This document shows, piece by piece, positions 50,369-58,456 of a DNA stretch of 64,000 nucleotides. The number at the start of each line of letters is the position of its first letter. The stretch's first letter is position 1. The stretch is from assembly GCF_004366795.1 (NCBI RefSeq), contig NZ_SORF01000012.1, forward strand, positions 1-64,000. The letters run 5' to 3'. Made by a program: the position numbers and the translations under genes. This DNA is from Alicyclobacillus sacchari (GTDB taxonomy: Bacteria; Bacillota; Bacilli; Alicyclobacillales; Alicyclobacillaceae). The notes below the pieces were generated by a model. The model searched no databases and was not told the origin of the DNA. It saw only the letters and a program-made list of their open reading frames with translations.

Positions 50369-51778
50369 ATGAAAAGACGTGCAGTTTGCATCGGTTCGTC
50401 CATAGCGCTTGCCTGTGTCGGCCTTTCTGGGTGTGCCACAAACAGTCAGCATGTTGCTCCCCAAACGTCATCCCACCAACAAGGCGAAGCGAGCACGGTA
50501 AAACAGCGGATCATTACCGTGGCGTACCAGCAGTTTGGCAATCCCCCGTATTTTAATCAGGAATGGCTCCAGCAAGCGGCTCAGCAGTTCGAAAAGAAGT
50601 ATCGCGGAGTCACGGTGAAGTTGGAACCAATAGAGGCTTCTGAAAATGACTTCTACACGAAGATTGACCTCATGATGAAATCAGCCAGCACAGCACCCGA
50701 CGTGGTGACGGAAGACACGTTTCTCATCAACGCCGATGGATCCGCCGGCTACTTGCAGCCGCTGAATACCGAGGTGAAAAGTTGGCCGGATTGGTCACAG
50801 TTCAGCGCGGCGATGAAGTCTGGCTCGACCTCAAATGGTGGAGTGGTTTATGGGGTTCCATACAGTACTGACACTCGTGGGCTATACTATGATGTAAAAA
50901 TATTCAAGGATGCTGGCCTGCCGGTACCATGGCACCCTAAAAACTGGAATGACGTACTGAATGCAGCGAAGAAAATTAAAGAGAAAGTCCCAGGTGTTGT
51001 ACCCTTGTGGATGCAAGTTGGCAAGGCCACCGGGGAAGCGACCACGATGCAGACGTTTGAAATGCTCTTATATGGGACACCTGATACGTTGTACGATGCG
51101 GCCAAGCATAAGTGGATTGTTCAAAGCCCAGGCTTTTTGAACTCGTTGAAGTGGATTCAAACGGTATATGCGGGTGGCCTAGGACCGAGTTTGTCCCAAA
51201 TTTTGAATGCGCAAGCCGGGAATATCGAGTCACAGCAGCTCATGCCTCAGCAAAAAATCGGAATTGCACTAGACGGAAATTGGCTACCCGGTTCTTGGCA
51301 GAAAAACGGCCCTGCACCTTGGCCGGACGGAACCAAGGCATATCAGTTAACAGCGATGCCAACCGAATACGGGCAGGCACCCGGGTATACTTCGATGTCG
51401 GGCGGATGGGCGCTTTCCATCTCGCGTCTCTCACAAAATAAGCAACTGGCCTGGGATTTCATTAAGATTGCCACAGATAAGAACAACATGGAATGGTACG
51501 ATGTGCACCAAGGTAATCTAGCGCCGAGAAAGGATGTTGCTGACGATCCGTCGTACGAAAACGCCCCTGGGCAGTTCTTTAAAGTAGCGACAAGCTTTGA
51601 AAAGTTCACGCACTTCCGGCCAGCCAATGCACAATATCCCAGTGTTTCCACACAAATTCAAGCGGCAGTTGAAGCCGTTGCGACCGGGGCACTTACACCG
51701 GAACAGGCGATGCAACAATACGCCAGCAACGTACAACGAATTGTCGGCGCAAGTAACACGGAAATCGTGTCGAAATGA
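50369..51778 (+). CDS. Sugar ABC transporter substrate-binding lipoprotein (family 1)
   Basis: 469 residues. Lipobox LSGC (Cys about 22) after a short signal. SBP_bac_1 fold: ITVAYQQFGNPPYFNQEWLQQAAQQF, DVVTEDTFLINADGSAGYLQPL, VPYSTDTRGLYYDVKIFKDAG and MSGGWALSIS. Typically binds oligosaccharides or glycosides. Excellent ribosome site AAGGGAGGA. First gene of a five-gene operon (binding protein, two permeases, isomerase, dehydrogenase) with no ATPase, so it relies on a shared MsmX-type ATPase elsewhere. Confidence 0.93.
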   Translation: MKRRAVCIGSSIALACVGLSGCATNSQHVAPQTSSHQQGEASTVKQRIITVAYQQFGNPPYFNQEWLQQAAQQFEKKYRGVTVKLEPIEASENDFYTKIDLMMKSASTAPDVVTEDTFLINADGSAGYLQPLNTEVKSWPDWSQFSAAMKSGSTSNGGVVYGVPYSTDTRGLYYDVKIFKDAGLPVPWHPKNWNDVLNAAKKIKEKVPGVVPLWMQVGKATGEATTMQTFEMLLYGTPDTLYDAAKHKWIVQSPGFLNSLKWIQTVYAGGLGPSLSQILNAQAGNIESQQLMPQQKIGIALDGNWLPGSWQKNGPAPWPDGTKAYQLTAMPTEYGQAPGYTSMSGGWALSISRLSQNKQLAWDFIKIATDKNNMEWYDVHQGNLAPRKDVADDPSYENAPGQFFKVATSFEKFTHFRPANAQYPSVSTQIQAAVEAVATGALTPEQAMQQYASNVQRIVGASNTEIVSK

Positions 51779-51828
51779 CGTCACGACGGCAGCGGGGCGC
51801 GGCCCAAGCCACGCCCTGACTGCGTCAC
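51779..51828 (+). other. GC-rich hairpin between binding protein and permease genes
   Basis: GCAGCGGGGCG can pair with CGCCCTGACTGC, with flanking TGACG/CGTCA. No T-run. Such structures often limit read-through so that more binding protein than permease is made; that role is inferred. Confidence 0.45.
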
Positions 51829-51843
51829 ATAGGGGGTTGCGTC

Positions 51844-52770
51844 ATGGCTGTGCACGCCTTCGCCAAGTCTTCGGGACGTCGAAAGCCTCTCCCAGGTGGT
51901 GCAAGCAATCATTCTGGGTGGCGAGCTATCATGTTCCTACTTCCATCTTGGCTTTTACTTGCCGTGTTTTTCTTTGTACCCATCCTGCTCACCTTCTACT
52001 TTGCCTTCACAAATTTGTCGTTGACAGGTACGTCAAGTCTTGCAACCAAGTTCATCGGTTTTCAAAATTTCGTTTCGATGTTTCAGGATCCGACGTTTCG
52101 CATCAGCGTGATCAAGACCATTGTATTCCTCGTATTTTCGGCCGTGATTGGTCAGCAGGTACTGGGGTTGTTGCTTGCCGTTCTGATGAATGAACGACAT
52201 CGAGTGTTTCGAAGCGCCATCGGCGTCTTGGTTATTGCCGGATGGGTTACTCCTGAAATTGTGGTAGCATTTATTTTCTATGCATTTTTTAGCGACGGGG
52301 GAACGCTCGACACCTTTCTTTCGGTGTTCCACGTCCAACCCATCGCGTGGCTATACGCATTTCCCATGGTATCCGTGATTATCGCGAACATATGGCACGG
52401 TACTGCGTTTTCCATGATGGTCTATCAAGCTGCTCTGGGTGACGTACCGAAGGAGATTCTTGAATCCGCAGCCATCGATGGTGCCGGACGATTTCAGCGC
52501 TTTGTCCGGGTGACACTGCCCATGATTAAAGGTTCGATCGCGACCAATATGATGTTAATCACGCTGCAGACGCTCGGTGTATTCACACTCATTTATTCTT
52601 TGACCGGCGGCGGTCCGGGCAATCGCACTATGACATTGCCTATCTACATGTATCAGCAGGCATTCAGTGACTATCAATTGGGGTACGGCACCGCGATTTC
52701 TCTGATCCTCCTTATTATTGGCATTGTGGCAAGTTTCGTATATCTACGCATGTTGAAAGTCAAGTTGTAG
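51844..52770 (+). CDS. Sugar ABC transporter permease (MalF/UgpA type)
   Basis: 308 residues, six core helices. FLLPSWLLLAVFFFVPILLTFYF opens the membrane part, and the EAA coupling loop reads LGDVPKEILESAAIDGAGRFQRF (about 199-221). LTGGGPGNRTMTLPIYMYQQAF is typical of the family. TAGGGGG precedes the ATG. Pairs with the next permease. Confidence 0.94.
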   Translation: MAVHAFAKSSGRRKPLPGGASNHSGWRAIMFLLPSWLLLAVFFFVPILLTFYFAFTNLSLTGTSSLATKFIGFQNFVSMFQDPTFRISVIKTIVFLVFSAVIGQQVLGLLLAVLMNERHRVFRSAIGVLVIAGWVTPEIVVAFIFYAFFSDGGTLDTFLSVFHVQPIAWLYAFPMVSVIIANIWHGTAFSMMVYQAALGDVPKEILESAAIDGAGRFQRFVRVTLPMIKGSIATNMMLITLQTLGVFTLIYSLTGGGPGNRTMTLPIYMYQQAFSDYQLGYGTAISLILLIIGIVASFVYLRMLKVKL

Positions 52771-52809
52771 GTTTCACCGCAGACACCACTCTACGAGGGA
52801 GGCGAGAGA

Positions 52810-53640
52810 ATGAAGTGGAGTCGTGCCAAGGCTGATACGATCCTCGTTCATCTGGTGCTAGTACTCATCGGCGTCGTCTTTGTCATTCCACTTTTGTGGA
52901 TGATTTTTGCTGCTTTCGACGGCAATGCCACTTTGGCATTACAGGTGCCTCAGCACTGGACGCTCGGCAACTTTTGGGCCATTTTATCGGACCCCGCGAA
53001 TCAGCGGTCATTTGTCAATGGCGTTATCATTTCGCTTGGTCAGTCTGTTCTCGTAGTTATTGTGGCCGGACTCGCAGCTTATCCATTATCTCGCTATCAA
53101 TTGAAATATAAGCGACCGTTTATGTACACCATACTTTTTTCCACGAGTCTGCCGATCACGGCGGTCATGGTGCCTGTGTATGAATTGTTCGTGTTTCTTC
53201 ACATAACCGACTCAATCTTTTGGACCACGCTGTTTTTGGCCGCCTCCGGATTGCCCTATGCGATTTGGATTATGAAAAACTTTATGGATTCCGTTCCCAT
53301 TGAGCTTGAGGAAGCCGCTTGGACAGACGGGGCATCCGCGTTTTCCAGTCTCCGCAAGATTGTCGCACCCCTCATGTTGCCCGGTATATCGACGGTTGGC
53401 ATTTTCACGTTCGCAGGAAGCTGGGGTAACTTTTTTGTCCCATTCATTCTGATTCAAACGCCGTCGAAGCTACCTGCCTCGGTGACCATTTTTCAGTTCT
53501 TCGGCCAGTATGGCAGCGTGGAATACGGAAAATTAGCTGCGTTCTCCATCCTATACACAATACCGGCTGTCGTCTTGTACGTGTTAGGGCAACGTTATAT
53601 GTCCACAGGATTTCAGTTCGGCGGGGCAACGAAAGGGTGA
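52810..53640 (+). CDS. Sugar ABC transporter permease (MalG/UgpE type)
   Basis: 276 residues, six helices. The EAA loop VPIELEEAAWTDGASAFSSL (about 160-179) and the preceding FMDS are characteristic, as is IPLLWMIFAAFDGNATL at the N-terminus. GAGGGAGGCGAG before the ATG. It completes the importer with the two genes upstream. Confidence 0.94.
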   Translation: MKWSRAKADTILVHLVLVLIGVVFVIPLLWMIFAAFDGNATLALQVPQHWTLGNFWAILSDPANQRSFVNGVIISLGQSVLVVIVAGLAAYPLSRYQLKYKRPFMYTILFSTSLPITAVMVPVYELFVFLHITDSIFWTTLFLAASGLPYAIWIMKNFMDSVPIELEEAAWTDGASAFSSLRKIVAPLMLPGISTVGIFTFAGSWGNFFVPFILIQTPSKLPASVTIFQFFGQYGSVEYGKLAAFSILYTIPAVVLYVLGQRYMSTGFQFGGATKG

Positions 53641-53667
53641 ATGTTCAAGATTGAAGGAGGTGAGGAG

Positions 53668-53721
53668 TTGACGTGGGGCAGGCAGAACCCACAATCACAC
53701 ATGCACGAAGGAGGAGCATGA
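53668..53721 (+). CDS. Possible 17-codon leader ORF
   Basis: TTG start after GAAGGAGGTGAGGAG, an exceptionally strong ribosome site, then 17 codons and TGA three bases before the next ATG. The peptide (MTWGRQNPQSHMHEGGA) shows no family. It may only be a re-initiation device for the isomerase gene. Confidence 0.3.
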   Translation: MTWGRQNPQSHMHEGGA

Positions 53722-53724
53722 GGT

Positions 53725-54597
53725 ATGCGAAATTGTATTGGTGCGAGGTTGTCGCCTCAAATACAGGCAAATGGCATCAAGTTCGTCGCAGATAGATTTC
53801 GCGCGATTGGGCTCACGGCTATCGATCTCCCTTCATTGCCATACGCGCAATCAGCCGCGGAAGAAGTGCTTTCCGGTCTAGAAATAGGAACTGTTGATCT
53901 GGCGGGCGTGTCCGGATTGCTTTCGCCTGATGCGCGGGAGCGGGAACAGGCTGTGGCGAGCGTGTGCAAGCAGATTGAAGAACTGGCGGCATTCGGTGCA
54001 AAGACGGCCTTTGTGTGTCTTGTTCCGCAAGCGGGACGCCAGCCCATCGCGGAATCTCTCGAATACTTTACAGCCACATTCCCTCATGTCGCAAACGCGT
54101 GTGAACGACACGGCGTCCGTGTGGCCATTGAGGGATGGCCTGGGCCTGCCCCTGATTACCCGACCTTAGGTTATACACCAGAAGTGTGGAGAGAGATGTT
54201 CCGCAGGGTGCCTTCGCCATATATCGGTTTGTGCTACGACCCATCGCACCTGGTGCGTTTAGGCATCGACTATCTGAGGGTGCTCGATGAGTTTCAAGAT
54301 CGGATCTTTCACTGTCATGGGAAAGACACCGAAATTCTCACGGATGGACAATATGTGTACGGAACTCTACCACCGCAACTTTCCCTTGCAGAGCGCTTTT
54401 CTGGAGGTTCGTGGCGTTATTGCATTCCGGGAACGGGTGAAGTGAATTGGGGGAAAGTTGCGTCGAAATTACGTCGCATCGGATACGAAGCGGCTGTCAG
54501 TATCGAATTGGAGGACGCACGTTTTTGGGGCAGCGCTGAGGCCGAATTACTCGGTATTCAGCAGGCGTATCTACATCTGGCAAGCTATTTTGCCTAA
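53725..54597 (+). CDS. Sugar phosphate isomerase/epimerase-like protein (AP endonuclease 2 fold)
   Basis: 290 residues with a xylose-isomerase-like TIM barrel. Metal-ligand segments are visible: VAIEGWPGPAP (Glu), GLCYDPSHLVRLG (Asp, His), FHCHGKDTEIL (His) and VSIELEDARFWG (Glu). Members isomerise or epimerise keto-sugars and inositols. Its operon place, after a sugar importer and before a Gfo/Idh dehydrogenase, suggests catabolism of an oxidised or modified sugar. GAAGGAGGAGCATGAGGT precedes the ATG. Confidence 0.88.
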   Translation: MRNCIGARLSPQIQANGIKFVADRFRAIGLTAIDLPSLPYAQSAAEEVLSGLEIGTVDLAGVSGLLSPDAREREQAVASVCKQIEELAAFGAKTAFVCLVPQAGRQPIAESLEYFTATFPHVANACERHGVRVAIEGWPGPAPDYPTLGYTPEVWREMFRRVPSPYIGLCYDPSHLVRLGIDYLRVLDEFQDRIFHCHGKDTEILTDGQYVYGTLPPQLSLAERFSGGSWRYCIPGTGEVNWGKVASKLRRIGYEAAVSIELEDARFWGSAEAELLGIQQAYLHLASYFA

Positions 54598-54613
54598 TTA
54601 GGGAGAGATGGAC

Positions 54614-55603
54614 ATGGTTTCGGTCCGGGTATTGCTGGTTGGAGCTGGCGGGATGGGGAGGGCACATCTGCGCAATCTGCTGGCCCTTCGAGACGCAGTG
54701 ATCGTAGGCATTGTCGATCCTTCTTCGGAGGCCATCGCGGCAACGAGGCAATTGTCACAGGAACTGCAGTCGACCCCTGGTTTTGCAACACTAGAATCCG
54801 CATTGGAGACCATTGAAGCAGATGCGGCCGTCATTGTTACGCCCCATGCACAACATTTTCAGCAAGGTCAACTCTGTTTGCAACGCGGTCTGCACGTGTT
54901 GATGGAGAAACCGTTTGTATCCGGTTCATCAAACGCACGGGCGCTTATTGAACTGGCGCAACAGGTGGGGCGCCACCTGGCGGTGAGCTACCAGCGACGG
55001 TTACAGGGGCCATATGTATATCTGAAAGATTTGATCGAGAGCGGAGAGCTTGGCGAGATTCGCTACGCAACGGCATATCAGGCGCAGTCCTGGTTGGAAT
55101 CGCAACGTGGCACTTGGCGACAAAACCGCGAACTTTCCTGCGGGGGACAGTTAAATGATTCGGGATCGCATCTTGTGGACGTCATGTTGTGGCTCATTGG
55201 CTCCAAACCAAAAGCTGTATTTGGACATATCGACAATCGAGGAACCGAGGTGGATATTGACTCAGCACTGACTATCCGCTTTGAGCATGATGTGATTTGC
55301 ACGCTAAATGTGGTAGGGAGTGCCTCCATCGGGTGGTGGGAGGACGTCGCAATCCATGGAACCAACGGAACTGCCTTGTATCGCAATGGCGAACTTTGGG
55401 TCGCAAGGGGGTTACACTCGGAACTCCGGCCGGTCACCGTGGAGGAATTGCCGGCGACCACCAATCCAGATGAGAATTTTGTCGATCTCGTGCTTGGGCG
55501 GATTGATACGCCCGCTGCGGCAGCGGAAAGTGGCTATCAGGTTGCACGGCTTACGGAAGCCGCTTGGGAAAGTAACGCGAAGCGGCAGTGGATCGCTTTT
55601 TGA
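54614..55603 (+). CDS. Gfo/Idh/MocA-family oxidoreductase
   Basis: 329 residues. N-terminal Rossmann motif VLLVGAGGMGRAHLRNL (from residue 6), the family EKP motif LMEKPFV (about 98), and the catalytic His region QLNDSGSHLVDVMLWLIG. It oxidises or reduces a sugar or cyclitol with NAD(P), probably the compound imported by the upstream ABC genes. ATG at 54614 gives GGGAGAG a spacing of 6; the ATG at 54608 abuts it. Last gene of the operon. Confidence 0.9.
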   Translation: MVSVRVLLVGAGGMGRAHLRNLLALRDAVIVGIVDPSSEAIAATRQLSQELQSTPGFATLESALETIEADAAVIVTPHAQHFQQGQLCLQRGLHVLMEKPFVSGSSNARALIELAQQVGRHLAVSYQRRLQGPYVYLKDLIESGELGEIRYATAYQAQSWLESQRGTWRQNRELSCGGQLNDSGSHLVDVMLWLIGSKPKAVFGHIDNRGTEVDIDSALTIRFEHDVICTLNVVGSASIGWWEDVAIHGTNGTALYRNGELWVARGLHSELRPVTVEELPATTNPDENFVDLVLGRIDTPAAAAESGYQVARLTEAAWESNAKRQWIAF

Positions 55604-55645
55604 CATACTTCGCTCGTTGGGATGCAAGCACTGGTCAATCGCCCC

Positions 55646-55675
55646 TTGACAATCCAAGCTTTATCACGCTACAGT
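55646..55675 (+). promoter_or_regulatory. Promoter of the leuA T-box transcript
   Basis: TTGACA (55646-55651), 18-bp spacer, TACAGT (55670-55675). Just upstream of the T-box leader. Confidence 0.6.
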
Positions 55676-55689
55676 GGATTCAACAGAAT

Positions 55690-55950
55690 TGTGCGAAAAG
55701 TGGAGATTGGGAGTAGTAAAGATGTGGCCGGATGACAGAGAGCCGATGGTTGGTGCGAATCGGCAGAAGGTGCATTTTGAACTCACCCATGAACTGCAGC
55801 CCGACATGTAGGGTGTGCCGTGGTTCTCACGTTACAGGGATAGATGGTGCTTGCCATCAAGCAGAGAGGACTTTCGCCTTTGGAAGTCAATTAGAGTGGT
55901 ACCGCGAGCTAACCTTGCCTCGTCTCTAACCGGAGACGGGGCTTTTTATT
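55690..55950 (+). ncRNA. T-box riboswitch (leucine) upstream of leuA
   Basis: The diagnostic T-box AGAGTGGTACCGCG is at 55893-55906. A Stem I region precedes it (GCCGATGGTTGGTGCGAATCGGC), with a specifier candidate GAACTCACC at about 55777-55785; CTC is a Leu codon and fits the downstream gene. Uncharged tRNA-Leu should stabilise the antiterminator and allow leuA transcription. Confidence 0.93.
55913..55950 (+). terminator. T-box-controlled terminator
   Basis: CCTCGTCTC pairs with GGAGACGGGG around a short loop, then CTTTTTATT. The left arm overlaps the segment that would pair with the T-box in the antiterminator form. Confidence 0.9.
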
Positions 55951-55992
55951 GGTCTGTTGTTGCGAAAAACACGAAAGAGGGAGTGGATTGTG

Positions 55993-57678
55993 ATGAAAAA
56001 TGCAAACAAGTATACCCGGCAATACAGCATGCCTCCGGAGTCAAGTTGGAATTGGGTGAAAAAGGAGTATGTCGATAAGGCCCCGATCTGGTGTAGCGTA
56101 GATCTGCGCGATGGAAACCAGGCGCTTGTTGTACCGATGAATCTTGAAGAAAAGCTCGAGTACTTCCAACTGCTCGTGGACATCGGTTTCAAGGAAATCG
56201 AGGTGGGCTTTCCTGCGGCATCCGATACCGAATTTGTCTTCTTGCGGACGTTGATCGAACGCGATTTGATTCCGGATGACGTCACCATTCAGGTGCTCAC
56301 GCAATCTCGCGATCACATTATCCGGCGCACCTTCGAATCCCTGATGGGAGCGAAGCGTGCCATTGTCCATCTGTATAATTCGACGTCAATTGCACAGCGA
56401 GAACAGGTATTTCGCAAACCAAAGTCTGAAATTGTTGAGATTGCTGTTTCAGGTGCGCAACTTTGCAAGCAGCTAGCCTTAGAGACGCCTGGAAATTTCA
56501 TGTTCCAATATTCCCCAGAAAGCTTTACCGGCACGGAGGTCGATTTTGCGCTCGAAGTCTGTCATGCAGTCCTCGATGTTTGGAAGCCGACCGCCGAGCG
56601 CCCGGTTATCATCAATCTACCATCGACCGTTCAGCTCTCGCTGCCGCATGTCTACGCAAGTCAGATCGAATATATGAGCAACCATCTTCGCGATCGTCAC
56701 CCTGTCATTGTTTCCGTACATCCGCACAATGATCGTGGCACGGGTGTGGCTGATGCAGAACTGGCGATGCTGGCGGGGGCGGATCGGGTCGAAGGTACCT
56801 TGTTTGGCAACGGCGAGCGCACAGGTAACGTCGATATTGTCACGCTTGCACTGAATCTGTACTCGCATGGCGTCGAGCCGGGACTCGATTTTGAAAATCT
56901 ACCCGACATTCAATCGGTGGTCGAGCGTTTGACCAAGATGCAGGTGGGCAAGCGCCATCCGTACGCTGGAGAGCTTGTGTTCACTGCCTTTTCGGGCTCC
57001 CATCAAGACGCTATCGCGAAAGGGATGAAATGGCGTGAGGAGGAGGAGCGCGAGCATTGGACCGTTCCATATTTGCCCATCGATCCGAAGGATATTGGGC
57101 GCGAGTACGAGGGGGACATCATCCGCATCAACAGCCAGTCAGGCAAGGGCGGTATCGGTTACTTGCTCGAGCAAAAGTATGGTTTTGATCTGCCGCCGCG
57201 CATGCGTGAAGATTTGGGTTATGCGGTGAAGGGCGTCTCGGATCGCCTGCAAAAGGAGCTGTCGGTTGACGAGATCGCGGATATTTTCACAGAGGAGTTT
57301 GTCAACCTGGCGGAACCCATCGCCTTTTCGGAACTCAAAGCTGATGAAGGGGCAGGGCATCCGACAACGGTGACCATTCATACCCATGGGCAGACGCGTA
57401 CGATCAAGGGATCCGGGAACGGGCGCTTGGATGCCGTGAGCAACGCCTTACAAGCCAGTCTCGGCTTACAGTACACCAATCTGACCTACAAGGAACACGC
57501 CCTGGAAGTGGGCTCTGGCTCCAGGGCCGTGGCATATATTAGCATTGATGATGCCGAGGGCCGAACACACTGGGGATGCGGGATTGATACGGACATTATG
57601 AACGCTTCTATCAAAGCACTGTTCAGTGCGATCAATCGCATGGTTGTGGCGACGCCGACGTTTGTTGTGCAGCACTGA
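55993..57678 (+). CDS. leuA: 2-isopropylmalate synthase, long (LeuA type 2) form
   Basis: 561 residues. Catalytic HMGL-like barrel (about 30-310) with VDLRDGNQAL (metal Asp and catalytic Arg), HLYNSTS, VSVHPHNDRGTGVADAE (metal His pair) and LFGNGERTGNVD. The C-terminal LeuA dimer domain (about 420-555) senses leucine. The length and SRDHIIRRTFESL pattern mark the fungal/actinobacterial-type enzyme. It condenses acetyl-CoA with 2-oxoisovalerate, the first step of leucine synthesis. AGGGAG upstream of ATG 55993 (GTG 55990 adjacent). Stands alone, with no leuB, leuC or leuD downstream. Confidence 0.96.
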   Translation: MKNANKYTRQYSMPPESSWNWVKKEYVDKAPIWCSVDLRDGNQALVVPMNLEEKLEYFQLLVDIGFKEIEVGFPAASDTEFVFLRTLIERDLIPDDVTIQVLTQSRDHIIRRTFESLMGAKRAIVHLYNSTSIAQREQVFRKPKSEIVEIAVSGAQLCKQLALETPGNFMFQYSPESFTGTEVDFALEVCHAVLDVWKPTAERPVIINLPSTVQLSLPHVYASQIEYMSNHLRDRHPVIVSVHPHNDRGTGVADAELAMLAGADRVEGTLFGNGERTGNVDIVTLALNLYSHGVEPGLDFENLPDIQSVVERLTKMQVGKRHPYAGELVFTAFSGSHQDAIAKGMKWREEEEREHWTVPYLPIDPKDIGREYEGDIIRINSQSGKGGIGYLLEQKYGFDLPPRMREDLGYAVKGVSDRLQKELSVDEIADIFTEEFVNLAEPIAFSELKADEGAGHPTTVTIHTHGQTRTIKGSGNGRLDAVSNALQASLGLQYTNLTYKEHALEVGSGSRAVAYISIDDAEGRTHWGCGIDTDIMNASIKALFSAINRMVVATPTFVVQH

Positions 57679-57705
57679 CATCAAGGCAGTGACATATATG
57701 TTCAG

Positions 57706-57740
57706 AAAGCCCGGATGGCGCTATTGCCTGCCGGGCTTTT
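57706..57740 (+). terminator. Terminator of leuA
   Basis: AAAGCCCGG/CCGGGCTTTT around a 15-base loop, 27 bp after the stop. Confidence 0.88.
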
Positions 57741-57887
57741 CCCTGTAGGTATCTTCCTGTTCTACCATTGAATCTACCGCATGAACTCTCGTACCTGCAC
57801 ATATGGTGGGAGTGAAGGTCTGCAGACGAGACAGCGAAAGTCTGCGAGGGCCAGTACACCAGTGGAGGAGTGGAGTCTACGAATACC

Positions 57888-58433
57888 GTGGAACATCGAT
57901 TGTACAACGAAGATTGGAACATCGCGTATCAACGAAGCCGCATGGTTGGTCTTCCCGTTCATCCCACCTGTTTGTTTGCGTACTGGTTCATGACAGATGA
58001 TCATCGCCGGCTATGCGAGGAGCACTGGTTGTGCGATTGGTCGAACATGCCCCTTTCGATTTGCGTTTACGATGTCACGGGCGTTTGGTTTGATGGGCAC
58101 AACGCACCGCTCGTTCGCCAGGAGATCATCCAGCCCACCGATACAACCAATTGGTACATCCACAATCTTGTCCCTGGGCGCCATTATGTCGTCGATTTGA
58201 CGCTTGAGCGCGATGGTGAGCGCTTCAGTCTGCTGCGTTCCAATATGGTATCCTTGCCACCGCTTGCAAAGCATGGTGCTCAGCCAGATCTCAAGTTTGC
58301 ATCGCCCTTCGTCACCACCGTGCAGACGGCAGGCCTTCGCATTTCCGATATCGCGAGCAGGCAGGACGATAAGGGGGAATTCCCCATCTCGCGGTATGCG
58401 GGTCAATTCGACGGCTATCATCTCACGCGCTGA
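57888..58433 (+). CDS. DUF4912-domain protein of the alpha-glucan gene set
   Basis: About 181 residues. YNEDWNIAYQRSRMVGLPVHPTCLFAYW, SICVYDVTG, WYIHNLVPGRHYVVDL and FSLLRSNMVSLPP fit the DUF4912 pattern seen next to GH57 and glycogen-type genes in Firmicutes. It has a carbohydrate-binding, beta-sandwich look; no catalytic function is known. Start is uncertain: GTG 57888 has GGAG twelve bases upstream, GTG 57870 abuts the ribosome site. The next gene starts 23 bp downstream, so the two are co-transcribed. Confidence 0.75.
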   Translation: MEHRLYNEDWNIAYQRSRMVGLPVHPTCLFAYWFMTDDHRRLCEEHWLCDWSNMPLSICVYDVTGVWFDGHNAPLVRQEIIQPTDTTNWYIHNLVPGRHYVVDLTLERDGERFSLLRSNMVSLPPLAKHGAQPDLKFASPFVTTVQTAGLRISDIASRQDDKGEFPISRYAGQFDGYHLTR

Positions 58434-58456
58434 TCCAGAAGGGACGATCACAAAAG

